Positions 41,726-53,458 of a DNA stretch of 54,453 nt are shown here, one piece after another. The stretch lies in assembly GCA_030447875.1 (NCBI GenBank), contig JAUJOA010000008.1, positions 47,383-101,835 of the forward strand, read 5' to 3'. The position numbers and the translations under genes were made by a program. The notes beneath the pieces were generated by a model. It was not told the origin of the DNA. It did not search any database and saw nothing but the letters and a program-made list of their open reading frames with translations. Numbering within the stretch: the stretch's first letter is position 1; the number at the start of each line of letters is the position of its first letter. This DNA comes from Thermoleophilaceae bacterium. Lineage in GTDB: Bacteria; Actinomycetota; Thermoleophilia; Solirubrobacterales; Thermoleophilaceae.

Positions 41726-42928
41726 TCATGCGAATGACTCGCGGCCCTTGGCGGCAGCCGTGTCGCGCGCTTGCACGTGAATCGACTGGAGCAGGCCCAG
41801 GGCCAAGAAGGTAGTTATCACCGACGAGCCGCCGTAGCTCATGAGCGGCAGGGTGACGCCGGTGATGGGCATGATCCCGATCGTCATGCCCACGTTGACG
41901 AAGAGCTGGAACATCAGCATCGCGGTGATGCCGCCGGCGATCAGGGCGCCGTAAAGGTTCTTCGCCATGGTCAATATTCGTAGCGAGCGCCAGATGAGCA
42001 GCGCGTAGAGCGACAGCACGACGGCCGCGCCCATGAAACCGAACTCCTCGCCGACGACCGAAAAGACGAAGTCGGTGTGGTGCTCGGGGAGGAAGTCGAG
42101 CTTGGTCTGCGTGGCCTCCTCGGCCCCGCGACCGGTCTTTTGACCGGCGCCGATCGCCGTGATCGACTGGTTGAGCTGATAGCCCTGCTCCTGCGGGTCA
42201 TCGCTCGGATGCACGAACGCCGTGAGGCGATCGAGCTGATACGGCTTGAGCACCTCGACCCCCACGGCCGGCGCTGCGATCAAGACGATCGCAATGGCCG
42301 CCGCCAAGATGCCTCCGAGCGCCGCAAAATGCGTCCACTTCGTGCCGGCTACGAACAGCAACGCCGGCGCGATCACGAGGTAGACGAGCCCACTTCCAAG
42401 GTCGGGTTGAGCGATGACGAGCAGCGCCGGAACCAACGCTACGAGGATGATCCGGCTCGTGGTCTCACGCTCGGACAGGCGGCGCGACCCATCGATGACG
42501 AAGGCCGCGAGCGCCAGTATCAGGATGACCTTGCCGAGCTCCGACGTCTGCACCTCGAAGAACGGCAGATCGATCACCCGCTTCGCTCCGCGCGTGGTGG
42601 TGCCGACCAGCATGGTGAGCGCCAGCAGGCCCAGCAGGACGCCATAGAGGCCCAACCTGAGCTCCCTGAAGCGGGAGTAGTCGATACGGGCCAGCACGAG
42701 CATGAGCCCCAAGCCCACCGCGCAGTAGATGGCCTGGCGGAGCATGTAGTGGCGGGGGTCGCCCGGGATGTCGTCGACCGTCGCCGTGCCGATGGTGTAG
42801 ACGCTGCACACCACGAGGCCGAGCGCGGCCAGGATCAGCAGCGGGTCGAGGCGCTGAAACACGCCCGGTCGCCGCTGCCCAGCCTGGCGAAACTCCTTGA
42901 CCGTTGTTCCGAGTGACGCCGCCTGCAT
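41726..42928 (-). CDS. rodA: Peptidoglycan polymerase RodA (SEDS family)
   Basis: A 400-residue membrane protein with about ten helices. RodA polymerises lipid II into glycan strands during cell elongation. Characteristic stretches are DLPFFEVQTSELGKVILILALA, IAQPDLGSGLVYLVI, FLPEHHTDFVFSVVGEEFGFMG and GVTLPLMSYGGSSVI, which are conserved in SEDS proteins; the Asp of HHTDF is near the catalytic site. It lies 94 bases after mrdA, its transpeptidase partner. Confidence 0.96.
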   Translation of the reverse strand: MQAASLGTTVKEFRQAGQRRPGVFQRLDPLLILAALGLVVCSVYTIGTATVDDIPGDPRHYMLRQAIYCAVGLGLMLVLARIDYSRFRELRLGLYGVLLGLLALTMLVGTTTRGAKRVIDLPFFEVQTSELGKVILILALAAFVIDGSRRLSERETTSRIILVALVPALLVIAQPDLGSGLVYLVIAPALLFVAGTKWTHFAALGGILAAAIAIVLIAAPAVGVEVLKPYQLDRLTAFVHPSDDPQEQGYQLNQSITAIGAGQKTGRGAEEATQTKLDFLPEHHTDFVFSVVGEEFGFMGAAVVLSLYALLIWRSLRILTMAKNLYGALIAGGITAMLMFQLFVNVGMTIGIMPITGVTLPLMSYGGSSVITTFLALGLLQSIHVQARDTAAAKGRESFA

Positions 42929-43022
42929 GGCTAGCGGACCAGCCTATCGGCGGTGGACCCGCTGGAGGCCGCGCCCGGGGCGTCGGAGCACCGGCTCCGG
43001 TCGGATCGAGCCAGATCCGTCG

Positions 43023-44894
43023 TCACCGCGTCCGGCTGCTTCCCTCGACGACCTTGTCCTCTTCCTTCTTCAGATCGAAGAGGGCCGCGAGGATGCGTCG
43101 AGCTGCCGGAGCGGCCGTCTCGGCGCCGAACCCGCCCTCCTCGGCGGTCACGGCGACCACGTAGCGCGGGTTCGGATACGGCGCCAGCGCCACGTACCAG
43201 GACTGGTCCTCCTGCCCGTTGCGCTCAGCCGTGCCCGTCTTCCCGGCGACGTCGACGGGGAAGTCCTTGAACACGTCGGTCGAGGTGCCGCCGGGCGCGT
43301 TGGCCGCGGCGCGGAGGCCGGACATGATCGCCTGGCGGTTCGCTGGGTCGATGCTGACCTTGCGCTGGCTCGACGGATCGAATTCCTGAAGCGCGCGGCC
43401 GCCTGAATCCTCTACGCGCTGGGCCAGGTGCGGCGTCACGACGGTTCCGCCGTTCGCCACGGTGGCATAGGCCACGGCGAGCTGGAGCGGATCGGCCTGC
43501 AGGTCGCCCTGGCCGACCGAGAGGTTGATGTTGTCCCCCACGCTCCACGGGCGGTCCGTGAGCTCCTTCTTGTAGAGGCGGTTGCGCCACTCCGGGCTCG
43601 GCACGAGGCCGGTCGCCTCGCCGGGTAGGTCGATTCCCGTCTCCTGGCCGAAGCCGAGGCGCTCGGCCCAGCGCTGGATTGCCAGACCGTCGCCGGCGCT
43701 GTTGGCTTCCTGCCCGAGGCGGTAGAAGAAGACGTCGCTCGAGACCTGCAGAGCCTTGGGCAGGGCGAGCGTGCCATAGGCGGCGCCACCGGCGTTCTGG
43801 AACACCTGACCTCCCACGTTCAGGGACCCGCCATCGACCTGGGTCTCGGTTGGGGTGGTGATCCCCTCCTCCAGAGCCGCCGCCGCCGTGATGAGCTTGA
43901 ACGTCGAGCCGGTGGGATAGACGCTCTGGATCGCGCGGTTCGTGAGCGGCGCTCCGTTGTCCTCGGAGGTGAGCCGCTTGAAGTCCGACGGCTTGACAAC
44001 ACGCGCGAACTGGTTCGGGTCAAACGACGGATTGCTGCCGAGCGCGAGGACCTCCCCGTTCTTGACGTCCATCGCCACGAACCCACCGCGGTAATCGCCG
44101 AGCGCCTGCTGGCCGACCTGCTGGACGTCGAAGTCGACGCTGAGACGCAACTGCTTGCCCTGGACCGGTTCCTTGACCGCGCCTTCTCCCCTCAGGGTCC
44201 CGAGCGCATCGACCTGGAGTCGCGTGGCGCCGTTGATGCCACGCAGGAAGCGGTCGTAGGTGTACTCGACCCCGCCCTGGCCCACGCGGTCGCCGAGCGC
44301 CACGCCCCGATAGCGCTCGTCCTTCATCTGCTCTTGCGTGACCTCCCCCACCGTGCCGAAGAGATGGGCCCCGATCTTCTTGTGCGGGTACGAGCGAAGG
44401 AAGACACGCTCGACCGTGGCGCCGGGGAACTGCTCCTTATGCTCGAGGATGTACTGAACGAGCGGGAGCTTCACGTCCTGCTCGACGGTGGCGGCGGAGA
44501 ACGGCTGCTCCTCGAGCTGCTCGTCCACCCCCTTCTCGATCTTTGGCGGCTTCAGCCCCAGGACGTCACCGAGCCGCCGGTAGAGCTGGTCCCTGGCCTC
44601 ACCCTCGGCCGGCAGCTTGTCGGGGGTCACCTTGACCGCCAGGCCGACACGGTTGTCCACCAGGACCTGGCCGTTGCGGTCCACGATCTCGCCGCGCGGA
44701 GCCGGCACCTTGACCTCGCGCACCTGGTTGTCGTTCGCCTCGGCCAGGTAGCGGTCGCCCGAGAGCACCTGCAGGTACCAGAGCCGGAAGAAGACGACCG
44801 CGAACATTGCTAGCGCCAGCCCTCCGATGATCGCCACGCGCAGGGCGAGCTTGGGCGTCATCGCAGGCCGTCGGTCCTTCGAGTCGAGGTACAT
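43023..44894 (-). CDS. mrdA: Penicillin-binding protein 2 (elongation transpeptidase)
   Basis: A 623-residue class B penicillin-binding protein that cross-links peptidoglycan in side-wall growth. One membrane helix lies at about residues 17-40. A pedestal (dimerisation) domain follows (PAPRGEIVDRNGQVLVDN and onward). The transpeptidase domain has active-site Ser330 and Lys333 (GSTFK), and the KTGT motif at about 552-555. It starts two bases after the mreD stop, suggesting coupled translation. Confidence 0.96.
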   Translation of the reverse strand: MYLDSKDRRPAMTPKLALRVAIIGGLALAMFAVVFFRLWYLQVLSGDRYLAEANDNQVREVKVPAPRGEIVDRNGQVLVDNRVGLAVKVTPDKLPAEGEARDQLYRRLGDVLGLKPPKIEKGVDEQLEEQPFSAATVEQDVKLPLVQYILEHKEQFPGATVERVFLRSYPHKKIGAHLFGTVGEVTQEQMKDERYRGVALGDRVGQGGVEYTYDRFLRGINGATRLQVDALGTLRGEGAVKEPVQGKQLRLSVDFDVQQVGQQALGDYRGGFVAMDVKNGEVLALGSNPSFDPNQFARVVKPSDFKRLTSEDNGAPLTNRAIQSVYPTGSTFKLITAAAALEEGITTPTETQVDGGSLNVGGQVFQNAGGAAYGTLALPKALQVSSDVFFYRLGQEANSAGDGLAIQRWAERLGFGQETGIDLPGEATGLVPSPEWRNRLYKKELTDRPWSVGDNINLSVGQGDLQADPLQLAVAYATVANGGTVVTPHLAQRVEDSGGRALQEFDPSSQRKVSIDPANRQAIMSGLRAAANAPGGTSTDVFKDFPVDVAGKTGTAERNGQEDQSWYVALAPYPNPRYVVAVTAEEGGFGAETAAPAARRILAALFDLKKEEDKVVEGSSRTR

Positions 44895-44896
44895 GT

Positions 44897-45474
44897 CTAG
44901 ACTTCGAGCCCCCGGAGTCCGATCGGGCCGGCCGGCCGCGTCTGCTCACGGCGACTGCCGCGGACGAATGGATCGGCGAGGAGAGCGCCGCGGAGGATGC
45001 GACGAACGAGCCAGTAGACGGGGAGCGCGAGAAGCGTGTTCAGGACAACGGTGACGACTAGCTCTCGCAGCACAAGAACGCTCACGGACGCCTCGATGCC
45101 GAGCATAAAGCTCACAGCGGCGATGCCCACACCGAAGGCGGCGGTCGTGGCCGCCGCGAAGGGCAGCGGAGCCAGGCCATTCGCGGGGTCGCGCAGCTCG
45201 CGGTAGCGGCCGGCGGCGTAGCCGACGGCGGTCAGGACCAGTGACGAGGCACCGAGGGTACCGCCGAGCGACAGGTCCAGCAGGAGCCCGGCGGCGAACC
45301 CGGCGGCGGCGCCCGGCACGCTCCCGCCGAGGAACCCCACCGCCCCTACCACCAGCGGCAAGAGGTTCACGCTCCCCCCAGCACGGTGATCTGGCTCAGC
45401 CCGGAGATCTGAAGGACGAGCGCCACGAGCAGCACTAACCCAACGCGTAGGAACGTTCCCGGCGACGCGATCAC
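44897..45474 (-). CDS. mreD: Rod-shape protein MreD, one apparent frameshift
   Basis: MreD is a small membrane protein of the elongasome. The N-terminal part (IASPGTFLRVGLVLLVALVLQ) is read from GTG 45474, which overlaps the mreC stop as GTGA. The rest (NLLPLVVGAVGFLGGSVPGA, GFAAGLLLDLSLGGTLGASSL) is in another frame from about 45370. The junction is a run of six G where seven are needed. With that base restored, the length is 193 codons, with about five or six helices. The fragment starting at 45370 alone would lack the first helix. The break looks like a homopolymer sequence error. Confidence 0.88.
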
Positions 45475-46359
45475 GGAGCGGACACCTCGGCGGTCTGTGC
45501 CGGGAGCTCGCCGGTCAGGACCTGCACGAAGTCGAGCCGCTTGAGGTCCGCAAAGGGCTCGACGTGAACGCGCTGGTAGAGGTCCCGCTCGTTCGGGTCC
45601 ACACGCGAGACCTTCCCGATCGGGATCCCGCGCGGAAAGAGCGACTCGACCCTGGAGGAAGTGGAACCCGAGGTGATCACCGTGTCGCCCTCCTCGACCT
45701 TCTCCTCCTTGTCGAGGAATTCGAGCAGGAGGTCGTTTGGATCGCCGACCTTCGGCTGTACGATCCCGCGCGCCCCGCGCGGGCACGAGCTGCGCCGAGA
45801 CGGCGCTCTCTGCGTCCGTGATGAGGGTGATCTGGGCCGTGCCGCCCGTCACGTCGGTGACCTTGCCGGCCAGTCCATCGGCCGTGACCACCGGCTGCTC
45901 GGTCCTGACCCCGTCATCGGAGCCCTTGTCGATCTGAAGCGTGGAGTACCACACGGTCGGCGAGTGGGCGATCACGCGCGCGGTGAGGTGCTCGGCGCCG
46001 CTCGGGTAGTTGTCCTCCTTCGGGAGGTCCACCAGCGCGCGAAGCTGGTCGGCCTCGCGCGCGTCCGTCTCGCTCGTCGCTAGCTGCTGGCGAAGCTGTG
46101 CCACCTCCGCCCTGAGCTCTTCGTTCTCGCTCTTCGCGCTCAGCGAGTCGCCGATCCAGCCGGTGCCGTCGCGCACCGGCTTGAGGGCACGGCTCGCTCC
46201 CGACTCTATCGGCCCGAGGACAGCCTGGGCTCCGCGCTGGATGGCGTGCAGGCCGCCGCCGGCGCCCTCGCCGAAGTACAGGGTGAGAAGGCCGAACGAG
46301 AGGACCACGAGCAGGGCGAGTACCGCCCGTCGCCTGCGGACCACGTTCTTGTCTTGCAT
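45471..46359 (-). CDS. mreC: Rod-shape protein MreC, one apparent frameshift
   Basis: MreC links the MreB filament to the penicillin-binding protein. It has an N-terminal membrane helix (VLALLVVLSFGLLTLYFG), a coiled coil (ENEELRAEVAQLRQQLATSE) and two beta domains (VIAHSPTVWYSTLQIDKGSDDGV, VEEGDTVITSGS, FPRGIPIGKVSRVD). The frame changes near 45780 in a CG-rich run by one extra base; removing it gives 296 codons, the expected length. The ATG at 46359 lies 18 bases after mreB. Confidence 0.9.
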
Positions 46360-46377
46360 GCCAGCTGACCCCCGGTG

Positions 46378-48143
<1,766 letters not shown>

Positions 48144-48165
48144 CGCGCCGCTCGAGCCCCGGCGG

Positions 48166-48575
48166 CTAGGCGAGCTCAGGAAAGAAGAGCTCGGCCTCGC
48201 GCGCGGCCGACTCCGGGGAATCGGAGCCGTGCACCAGGTTCGTCTGCACCTCGAGCGCATAGTCGCCGCGGATCGACCCCGGCGTCGCCTCGAGCGGGTT
48301 CGTGGTGCCGATCACCTGGCGAGCCGCGGTCACCGCCTCGAGGCCCTCGAGGACCATCGCCACCAGCGGGCCCCCTGTGATGAAACCCACGAGATCGCCG
48401 AAGAAGGGCTTCTCGGCGTGCTCTGCGTAGTGTCGCTCGGCCAGCTCGCGGGACACCGTCATCTGCTTGAGGGCGACGATGCGAAGCCCCTTGCGCTCGA
48501 AGCGGCCGATCACCTCGCCCGTCAACCCGCGCGCGCGAAGGTATCGGGCTTCACCAGGATCAGCGTCCGGTCCAT
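48166..48575 (-). CDS. ndk: Nucleoside diphosphate kinase, one apparent frameshift
   Basis: Ndk equalises nucleoside triphosphate pools through a phosphohistidine. From ATG 48575 the first residues are [15 protein letters not shown]; the frame is lost at a run of CG repeats near 48530 (a CG pair too many) and resumes at [13 protein letters not shown]. The catalytic His is in [12 protein letters not shown], and the C-terminal ELFF is present. The interval less two bases gives 136 codons, the normal length. The dinucleotide expansion in a CGCGCGCG tract points to sequence error. Confidence 0.92.
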
Positions 48576-48676
48576 GGTGGGTCCCCTGACCGCTTGTCAG
48601 CTCGTGGTCGGCCGCGATCGCGGCACGGCCGACTGCTCGGCGGGAGCGCTGCCTTCCGGGGCCGGTCGAACGCGCG

Positions 48677-49249
48677 TCACGCCGTCGCCTGCCTCGCCCT
48701 GTGCCCGAGCGGGAGCCTGCTGGGTCGGCGCCGCCGGGCGCTGCGCCCCGGTAGCCGGAGCGGGCGCTGCCGGAGCGCGGCGGCGCCTGCGCTGAGGGCC
48801 GCCTGACCGACCTCCGCCTCGCAGTAGGGGCAGATCTTCCAGCGCGGGTCGAGCGGCTTGCGGCAGTTCACGCACGGCTCCTTGAGCCGCTTGAGGCAGC
48901 TCGGGCAGCGAAGGAATGACTTCTCGACCGGAAAGGCGCAGTGCGGGCACGCACTGTCATGGAGCTGTACGAGCCGAGCCTCGGCGGCCGCGATCTCGAG
49001 CTCACGCTCGCGCGCGTCCTCGAGGAACTCGGGCGGGCGCAGGATCAGGTAGACGATCGTGCCGACGAACGGAAACATCGACGCCACGGTGGCGCAGGCC
49101 ACGAGTAGCGGGTCGGCGATGCGCCGCTTCGCATCCTGATAGGTCCAGAAGACCAGCGCGAAGTAGACCGCGACGACGAACAGCAGGAGCAGTGCGATGA
49201 CCGTGCTGAGCGGGCCGCTGTCGATGCCGAAGATCGCAACGATGCGCAT
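48677..49249 (-). CDS. Membrane protein with double zinc ribbon
   Basis: Two membrane helices (about residues 14-36 and 49-70), a charged linker ([18 protein letters not shown]) and a double zinc ribbon: Cys101/104 with 115/118, and Cys126/129 with 140/143. Such zinc ribbons often bind proteins rather than nucleic acids. After the last Cys this frame gives an Arg-rich tail. The alternative frame from about 48815 gives a Pro/Ala-rich tail ([20 protein letters not shown]) ending at 48597. Given the other frameshifts nearby, the second tail may be the true one. No family name is known to me. Confidence 0.75.
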   Translation of the reverse strand: MRIVAIFGIDSGPLSTVIALLLLFVVAVYFALVFWTYQDAKRRIADPLLVACATVASMFPFVGTIVYLILRPPEFLEDARERELEIAAAEARLVQLHDSACPHCAFPVEKSFLRCPSCLKRLKEPCVNCRKPLDPRWKICPYCEAEVGQAALSAGAAALRQRPLRLPGRSARRRRPSRLPLGHRARQATA

Positions 49250-49297
49250 GATCGGCGGGGAGTTTAGCCAGCCTTTAGGGGGACGGAGCCCCTGGCG

Positions 49298-49408
49298 CTA
49301 GACGAAGAGCCGCCCGAGCAGGTAGCCGATCCCGAAGAAGACGACGATCACGGTGGCCACGAGGATCGCCACGAAGCCGATCATCGTGAGGAAGCTGGGG
49401 CCCTCCAT
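49298..49408 (-). CDS. Very small membrane protein after folC
   Basis: A 36-residue open frame from ATG 49408 with one membrane helix (FLTMIGFVAILVATVIVVFFGIGYLLG). It starts four bases after the folC stop, so it is likely translated by coupling. Mycobacteria also have a small membrane-protein gene (Rv2446c) between folC and ndk, but that one is larger. The present frame is too short for family assignment. It was found by direct translation. Confidence 0.5.
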   Translation of the reverse strand: MEGPSFLTMIGFVAILVATVIVVFFGIGYLLGRLFV

Positions 49409-49412
49409 GGAC

Positions 49413-50648
49413 TTAGAGCCGGGATGCGCGCGCCGCGTCGCGGCCACGCACGAGGTCTGAGATGAGGTGCAGGGATCCTGTCACAAGCACTGCGCCATCG
49501 CGTCCGGCCAGCGCGCGAGCGCGCGCCATGGCCTTGTGGGGATCCAACGCTACATCCACGGACGAAGCGCCGAGCTTACCGGCGAGCGACGCCAGCGTGG
49601 CCGGCGGTAGCGACCGCGGATTCAGGCAGCGAGTGAAGACCACGTGCCGGGAGATCGGCAGCAGGGGGCCGAGGACGCCGACCGCGTCCTTGTCGTCGAG
49701 GATCGCCACCACGGCCGTGAGCGGCCGCCCGCCCACCAGTTGGGGAAGCGTCTCGGCAAGGGCGGCGGCACCCGCCGGGTTGTGGGCGCCGTCGTGGATC
49801 ACCAGGGGGTCGGAGCCCACCACCTGGACGCGTCCGGGGATCTCGATCTCCTCGGCGGCCTGGGTGACCGCCGAGGAGTCGAGCCCGCCCAGGAACGCCT
49901 CGGACGCGGCCACGGCGAGTGAGAAGTTCCGAGCCTGAAGCGCCCCGCCGAGCCTGGGCCGAGCCTCGCCCTCCGCCCTGGGTCGCGTGCGGAGAGCGCC
50001 ACGCGCCACCACGACCTCGTCGGCCAGCGCGTCCGCCTCCGGCGGCAGCGGCCCGGTGACCAGGTGCCCGTGGGCCGGCACCACCGCGAGCTTCTCCGCC
50101 GCTATGTCGGCGAGCGTCGGCCCGAGCCAGCGGGTGTGGTCGAGCGCCACGCTCGTGAGCACCTGGACCTTCGACGGTATGACGTTGGTGGCGTCGTAGC
50201 GCCCGCCGAGCCCGGCCTCGATCACCGCCACCTCGACGCGCTGTCGCGCCAGCTCGTGGTAGGCGGCGGCCGTGAGCGCCTCGAACTGCGTGACGCGGTC
50301 GCCCTCTTCCAGGGTGTGGTCGACCAGGCGAGCGGCGTGCGCCGCGCGCTCGACCGCCGCGGCGAAGTCGTCGTCGGCGACCGGGCGATTCTCCACCTCG
50401 ATCCGCTCGGCGAACGACCGCAGGTGCGGGGAGGTGTAGCTCCCGGTGCGTATCCCCTGGCGCTCGAGGATGGCCGCGATCATGCGAACGGTCGAGGACT
50501 TGCCGTTCGTCCCGACCACGTGGATGCTCGCGAAGCGCCGTTGCGGCATGCCGAGAGTCGTCATCAGGCGGTGCATCCGGTCAAGGCCGAAGCGCATGCC
50601 GAACAGCTCTAGATCGAGCAGGTAGTCCTCAGCCTGGTGTGCGTTCAC
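49413..50648 (-). CDS. folC: Folylpolyglutamate synthase / dihydrofolate synthase
   Basis: A 411-residue Mur-ligase-type enzyme that adds glutamate to folates or dihydropteroate. The P-loop is VVGTNGKSSTVRMIAAIL; further conserved parts are SYTSPHLRSFAERI, TQFEALTAAAY, EAGLGGRYDATNV, LTSVALDHTRWLG and IHDGAHNPAGAAAL in the C-terminal domain. GTG 50648 is chosen because the fold begins HQAEDYLLDLELFGMRFGLDR; it lies 13 bases after the valS stop. The valS-folC order is standard in Gram-positive bacteria. Confidence 0.95.
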   Translation of the reverse strand: MNAHQAEDYLLDLELFGMRFGLDRMHRLMTTLGMPQRRFASIHVVGTNGKSSTVRMIAAILERQGIRTGSYTSPHLRSFAERIEVENRPVADDDFAAAVERAAHAARLVDHTLEEGDRVTQFEALTAAAYHELARQRVEVAVIEAGLGGRYDATNVIPSKVQVLTSVALDHTRWLGPTLADIAAEKLAVVPAHGHLVTGPLPPEADALADEVVVARGALRTRPRAEGEARPRLGGALQARNFSLAVAASEAFLGGLDSSAVTQAAEEIEIPGRVQVVGSDPLVIHDGAHNPAGAAALAETLPQLVGGRPLTAVVAILDDKDAVGVLGPLLPISRHVVFTRCLNPRSLPPATLASLAGKLGASSVDVALDPHKAMARARALAGRDGAVLVTGSLHLISDLVRGRDAARASRL

Positions 50649-50661
50649 GCCTCTCAGCGTC

Positions 50662-53265
50662 TCACGCGAGGTGCTCGAGCTCGCGCCGGAAGCCGGCGAG
50701 CTTGTCGCGCTCGGCCTCCACCACGGTCCCGGGAGCCCGCTCGACGAACTGCTCATTTGCCAGCTTCGCCTCCGCCCGCGCGATCTCGCGCTCGAGCGCC
50801 TCGCGTCGGACGGCGCGCCGAGTGGCCGCCGCGTCGGAGTCGATAGCGTCCGATGCCAGCACCTTCACCGCCCCACCGGGCACGGCGACGGAGGTCACGA
50901 CGTCGCCATCCGCCTCGGCAGTCACGAGCTCGAAGCGTGCTAGGCGCGCCACGCCTGCCGCCGTCTCCTCGTAGCCATCGGCACTGAGTTGCCCCCGAAG
51001 GCGCGCTCCAGCCGGTGCGCCCGCGTCGTCGCGGTAGCGGCGCAGCGCCTTGACCGCCTCGATCGCGTGGCGCACGGCGTCCTCCGCCTCCCCGTCCAGG
51101 AGCTCCTTCGACGGCCGTGGCCAACGTGCCGTGGCGAGCAGCTCGGTGGGCGGCTCGGGGAGGTACGACCAGATCTCCTCGGTCACGAAGGGCATGAGCG
51201 GGTGAAGGAGCACGAGCATCCGCTCGAGCACGTGGAGCAGGGTGGCCGAGAGGGCGCTCCGGTCGGCATCCGCGTCGTAGAGGCGAGGCTTGATCCACTC
51301 GAGGTACCAGTCGAAGACCTCGTCCCACAGGGCCGCGTAGAGCTCGAGCGCGGCGTGCGAGAAGTCGAAGCGCTCGATGAGAGCGGTGACCCTCTCCGTC
51401 ACCCGCTCCAGGCGCGAGAGGATCCAGCGGTCCTCGACCGTCTCGGGACGAGGCGCGGCGGGCACGTCGTCGACCTTCAGCAGTACGAGCCGCGACGCGT
51501 TCCAGATCTTGTTCGCCAGGTCCTCGCCCTGCTTGACCTTCTCCTCGGAGTACCTCACGTCCTGGGACGAGGCCATCGCGAGCAGGCCGAAGCGGAGAGC
51601 GTCGGCGCCGTGGCGGTCGATCGTCTCGAGGGGGTCGATGCCCGTGCCGAGGGACTTGGACATCCGCCGGCCGTCGGGCGCTTGGATCACCGCATGGATC
51701 GGAACGTCGGAGAACGGCGGCTCCCCCGTGAACTCCATGCCCATCATCACCATGCGCGCGACCCAGAGGAAGATGATCTCGCGCGCCGTCGAGAGGACGT
51801 CGGTCGGATAGAAGGATCGGAGCTCCTCCGTGTCGGCCGGCCAGCCGAGCGTGGCGAACGGCCACAGGGCGGAGCTGAACCACGTGTCGAGCACGTCGTC
51901 CTCCTGCCGGAGCGGGCCGTCGCAAGCCCCGCAGCGCTCGGGCTCGCGCTCGGCGACATAGGTCTCCTCGCACGAGTCGCAGTACCAGACGGGAAGCCGG
52001 TGCCCCCACCAGAGCTGGCGCGACACGCACCACGGCCGGATGTTCTCGAGCCAGTCCAGGTAGACCCTGGTATGCGGGCGCTCGGGATGAAAGCGGACGC
52101 GTCCGTCCATCACGCACTCGATCGCGGGCGCCGCGAGCTTCTCCATGTCGCAGAACCACTGGAGCGAGATCAGCGGCTGGATGCGGGCGCCCGAGCGCTC
52201 TGAATGGGGGACGTCGTGGACGTAGGGCTCCGTCCCGGAGATCTGTCCTTCCTCGCGCAGCGCACGAACGACGGCCTCGCGCGCCTCGTCGACCGCTAGC
52301 CCCGCGAAGCGCTCACCCGCCGCCTCGGTCATGCGTCCGTCCTCGCCGATCACCGACACCTCCTCGAGGCGGTGCCGGCGGCCGATCTCGAAGTCGTTCG
52401 GGTCGTGGCCGGGCGTGACCTTGAGCGCGCCTGTGCCGAACTCGGGATCGACGTAGGGATCGGCGATGATCTCGAGTCGCCGGCCGACGAGTGGCAGGAT
52501 CGCGCTCTCCCCCACCAGCCGCGTGTAGCGCTCGTCGTCCGGATTCACCGCGATAGCCGTGTCCGCGAGCATCGTTTCCGGCCTGACCGTGGCCACGGTG
52601 ACCGAGCCGGAGCCGGAAGCCAGCGGGTAGTCGATGGAGTAGATGCAGTCCTCGACCGTCCGCTGCTCGACCTCCAGGTCCGAGATGGCCGACCGCGTGC
52701 CCGGGTCCCAGTTGACCATGTACTTGTCGCGGTAGATCAGCCCCCGCTCGAAGAGCCGCAGGAAGACCTGCACGACCGCGCGCGCGTAGGCGTCGTCCAT
52801 CGTGAAGCGCTCGTCGGCGTAGTCCGCGGATGCCCCGAGCCGCTTGTACTGCTCGACGATCGTGGACCCGAACTGCTCCCGCCAGCGCCAGACGCGTTCG
52901 ACGAAGGCCTCGCGGCCGAGCTCCTGGCGACTCGTGCCCTCTCCACGAAGCTGCTCCTCCACCCTCACCTGCGTTGCGATGCCGGCGTGGTCCGTTCCGA
53001 AGATCCACTTCGTACGGCGTCCCTGCATGCGCTTCAAGCGGATGAGCACGTCCTGGATGGCGCCGTTCAGCGCATGACCCATGTGCAGGGCGCCCGTTAC
53101 GTTGGGCGGAGGGATGGCGATCGAGTAGGGGTCGCCGGCTTCTCCTGGCGGCGGGGGGCTGAAGATCCCCGCCTCCTCCCAACGACGAAAGATCCGCGGC
53201 TCGACGTCCCCGGGTGCGTAGCGGGTGCGCTCCTGAAGCGCCTGAAGGCGCTGCGTCGTGGCCAT
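50662..53265 (-). CDS. valS: Valyl-tRNA synthetase
   Basis: An 867-residue class I aminoacyl-tRNA synthetase. The HIGH-type motif is PPPNVTGALHMGHALN and the KMSKS-type motif RRMSKSLGTG. The editing domain has VATVRPETMLADTAIAVNP and ALKVTPGHDPNDFEIGRRH, with residues that clear threonine. Cys pairs CDSC and CGAC form a zinc site. The C-terminal coiled-coil arm (EALEREIARAEAKLANEQFV) binds tRNA. ATG 53265 is chosen; TAGACT lies seven bases before it, with no ribosome binding site. The gene begins the large minus-strand unit. Confidence 0.97.
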   Translation of the reverse strand: MATTQRLQALQERTRYAPGDVEPRIFRRWEEAGIFSPPPPGEAGDPYSIAIPPPNVTGALHMGHALNGAIQDVLIRLKRMQGRRTKWIFGTDHAGIATQVRVEEQLRGEGTSRQELGREAFVERVWRWREQFGSTIVEQYKRLGASADYADERFTMDDAYARAVVQVFLRLFERGLIYRDKYMVNWDPGTRSAISDLEVEQRTVEDCIYSIDYPLASGSGSVTVATVRPETMLADTAIAVNPDDERYTRLVGESAILPLVGRRLEIIADPYVDPEFGTGALKVTPGHDPNDFEIGRRHRLEEVSVIGEDGRMTEAAGERFAGLAVDEAREAVVRALREEGQISGTEPYVHDVPHSERSGARIQPLISLQWFCDMEKLAAPAIECVMDGRVRFHPERPHTRVYLDWLENIRPWCVSRQLWWGHRLPVWYCDSCEETYVAEREPERCGACDGPLRQEDDVLDTWFSSALWPFATLGWPADTEELRSFYPTDVLSTAREIIFLWVARMVMMGMEFTGEPPFSDVPIHAVIQAPDGRRMSKSLGTGIDPLETIDRHGADALRFGLLAMASSQDVRYSEEKVKQGEDLANKIWNASRLVLLKVDDVPAAPRPETVEDRWILSRLERVTERVTALIERFDFSHAALELYAALWDEVFDWYLEWIKPRLYDADADRSALSATLLHVLERMLVLLHPLMPFVTEEIWSYLPEPPTELLATARWPRPSKELLDGEAEDAVRHAIEAVKALRRYRDDAGAPAGARLRGQLSADGYEETAAGVARLARFELVTAEADGDVVTSVAVPGGAVKVLASDAIDSDAAATRRAVRREALEREIARAEAKLANEQFVERAPGTVVEAERDKLAGFRRELEHLA

Positions 53266-53278
53266 CGGAGGCAGTCTA
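53266..53278 (-). promoter_or_regulatory. Probable leaderless -10 box before valS
   Basis: Minus-strand TAGACT (53278-53273) is seven bases before ATG 53265, identical in sequence and spacing to the namH element. The rest of the region up to 53460 shows no coding sequence or other clear element. Confidence 0.45.
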
Positions 53279-53458
53279 TGCACGGCCGATCAGCATCCTG
53301 CGGCCGCTCTCGACGCAGGGCAGCTGCGCGACGATAAGTCGACGAATCTCTGCGTGTCGCGTATGCGCCACTCGGGCGGCGAACGCCGAAGGCGATTGGT
53401 GTGCCCCGGCGCCCGTGGACGCCGAGTTCGAACAATAGCTCCGAAACGCGGGCCGACT

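Noticed and set aside
44897-45370. MreD as a complete 157-residue protein starting at 45370
   Set aside because: The preceding frame from GTG 45474 codes the missing first helix, and a one-base homopolymer deletion explains the break.
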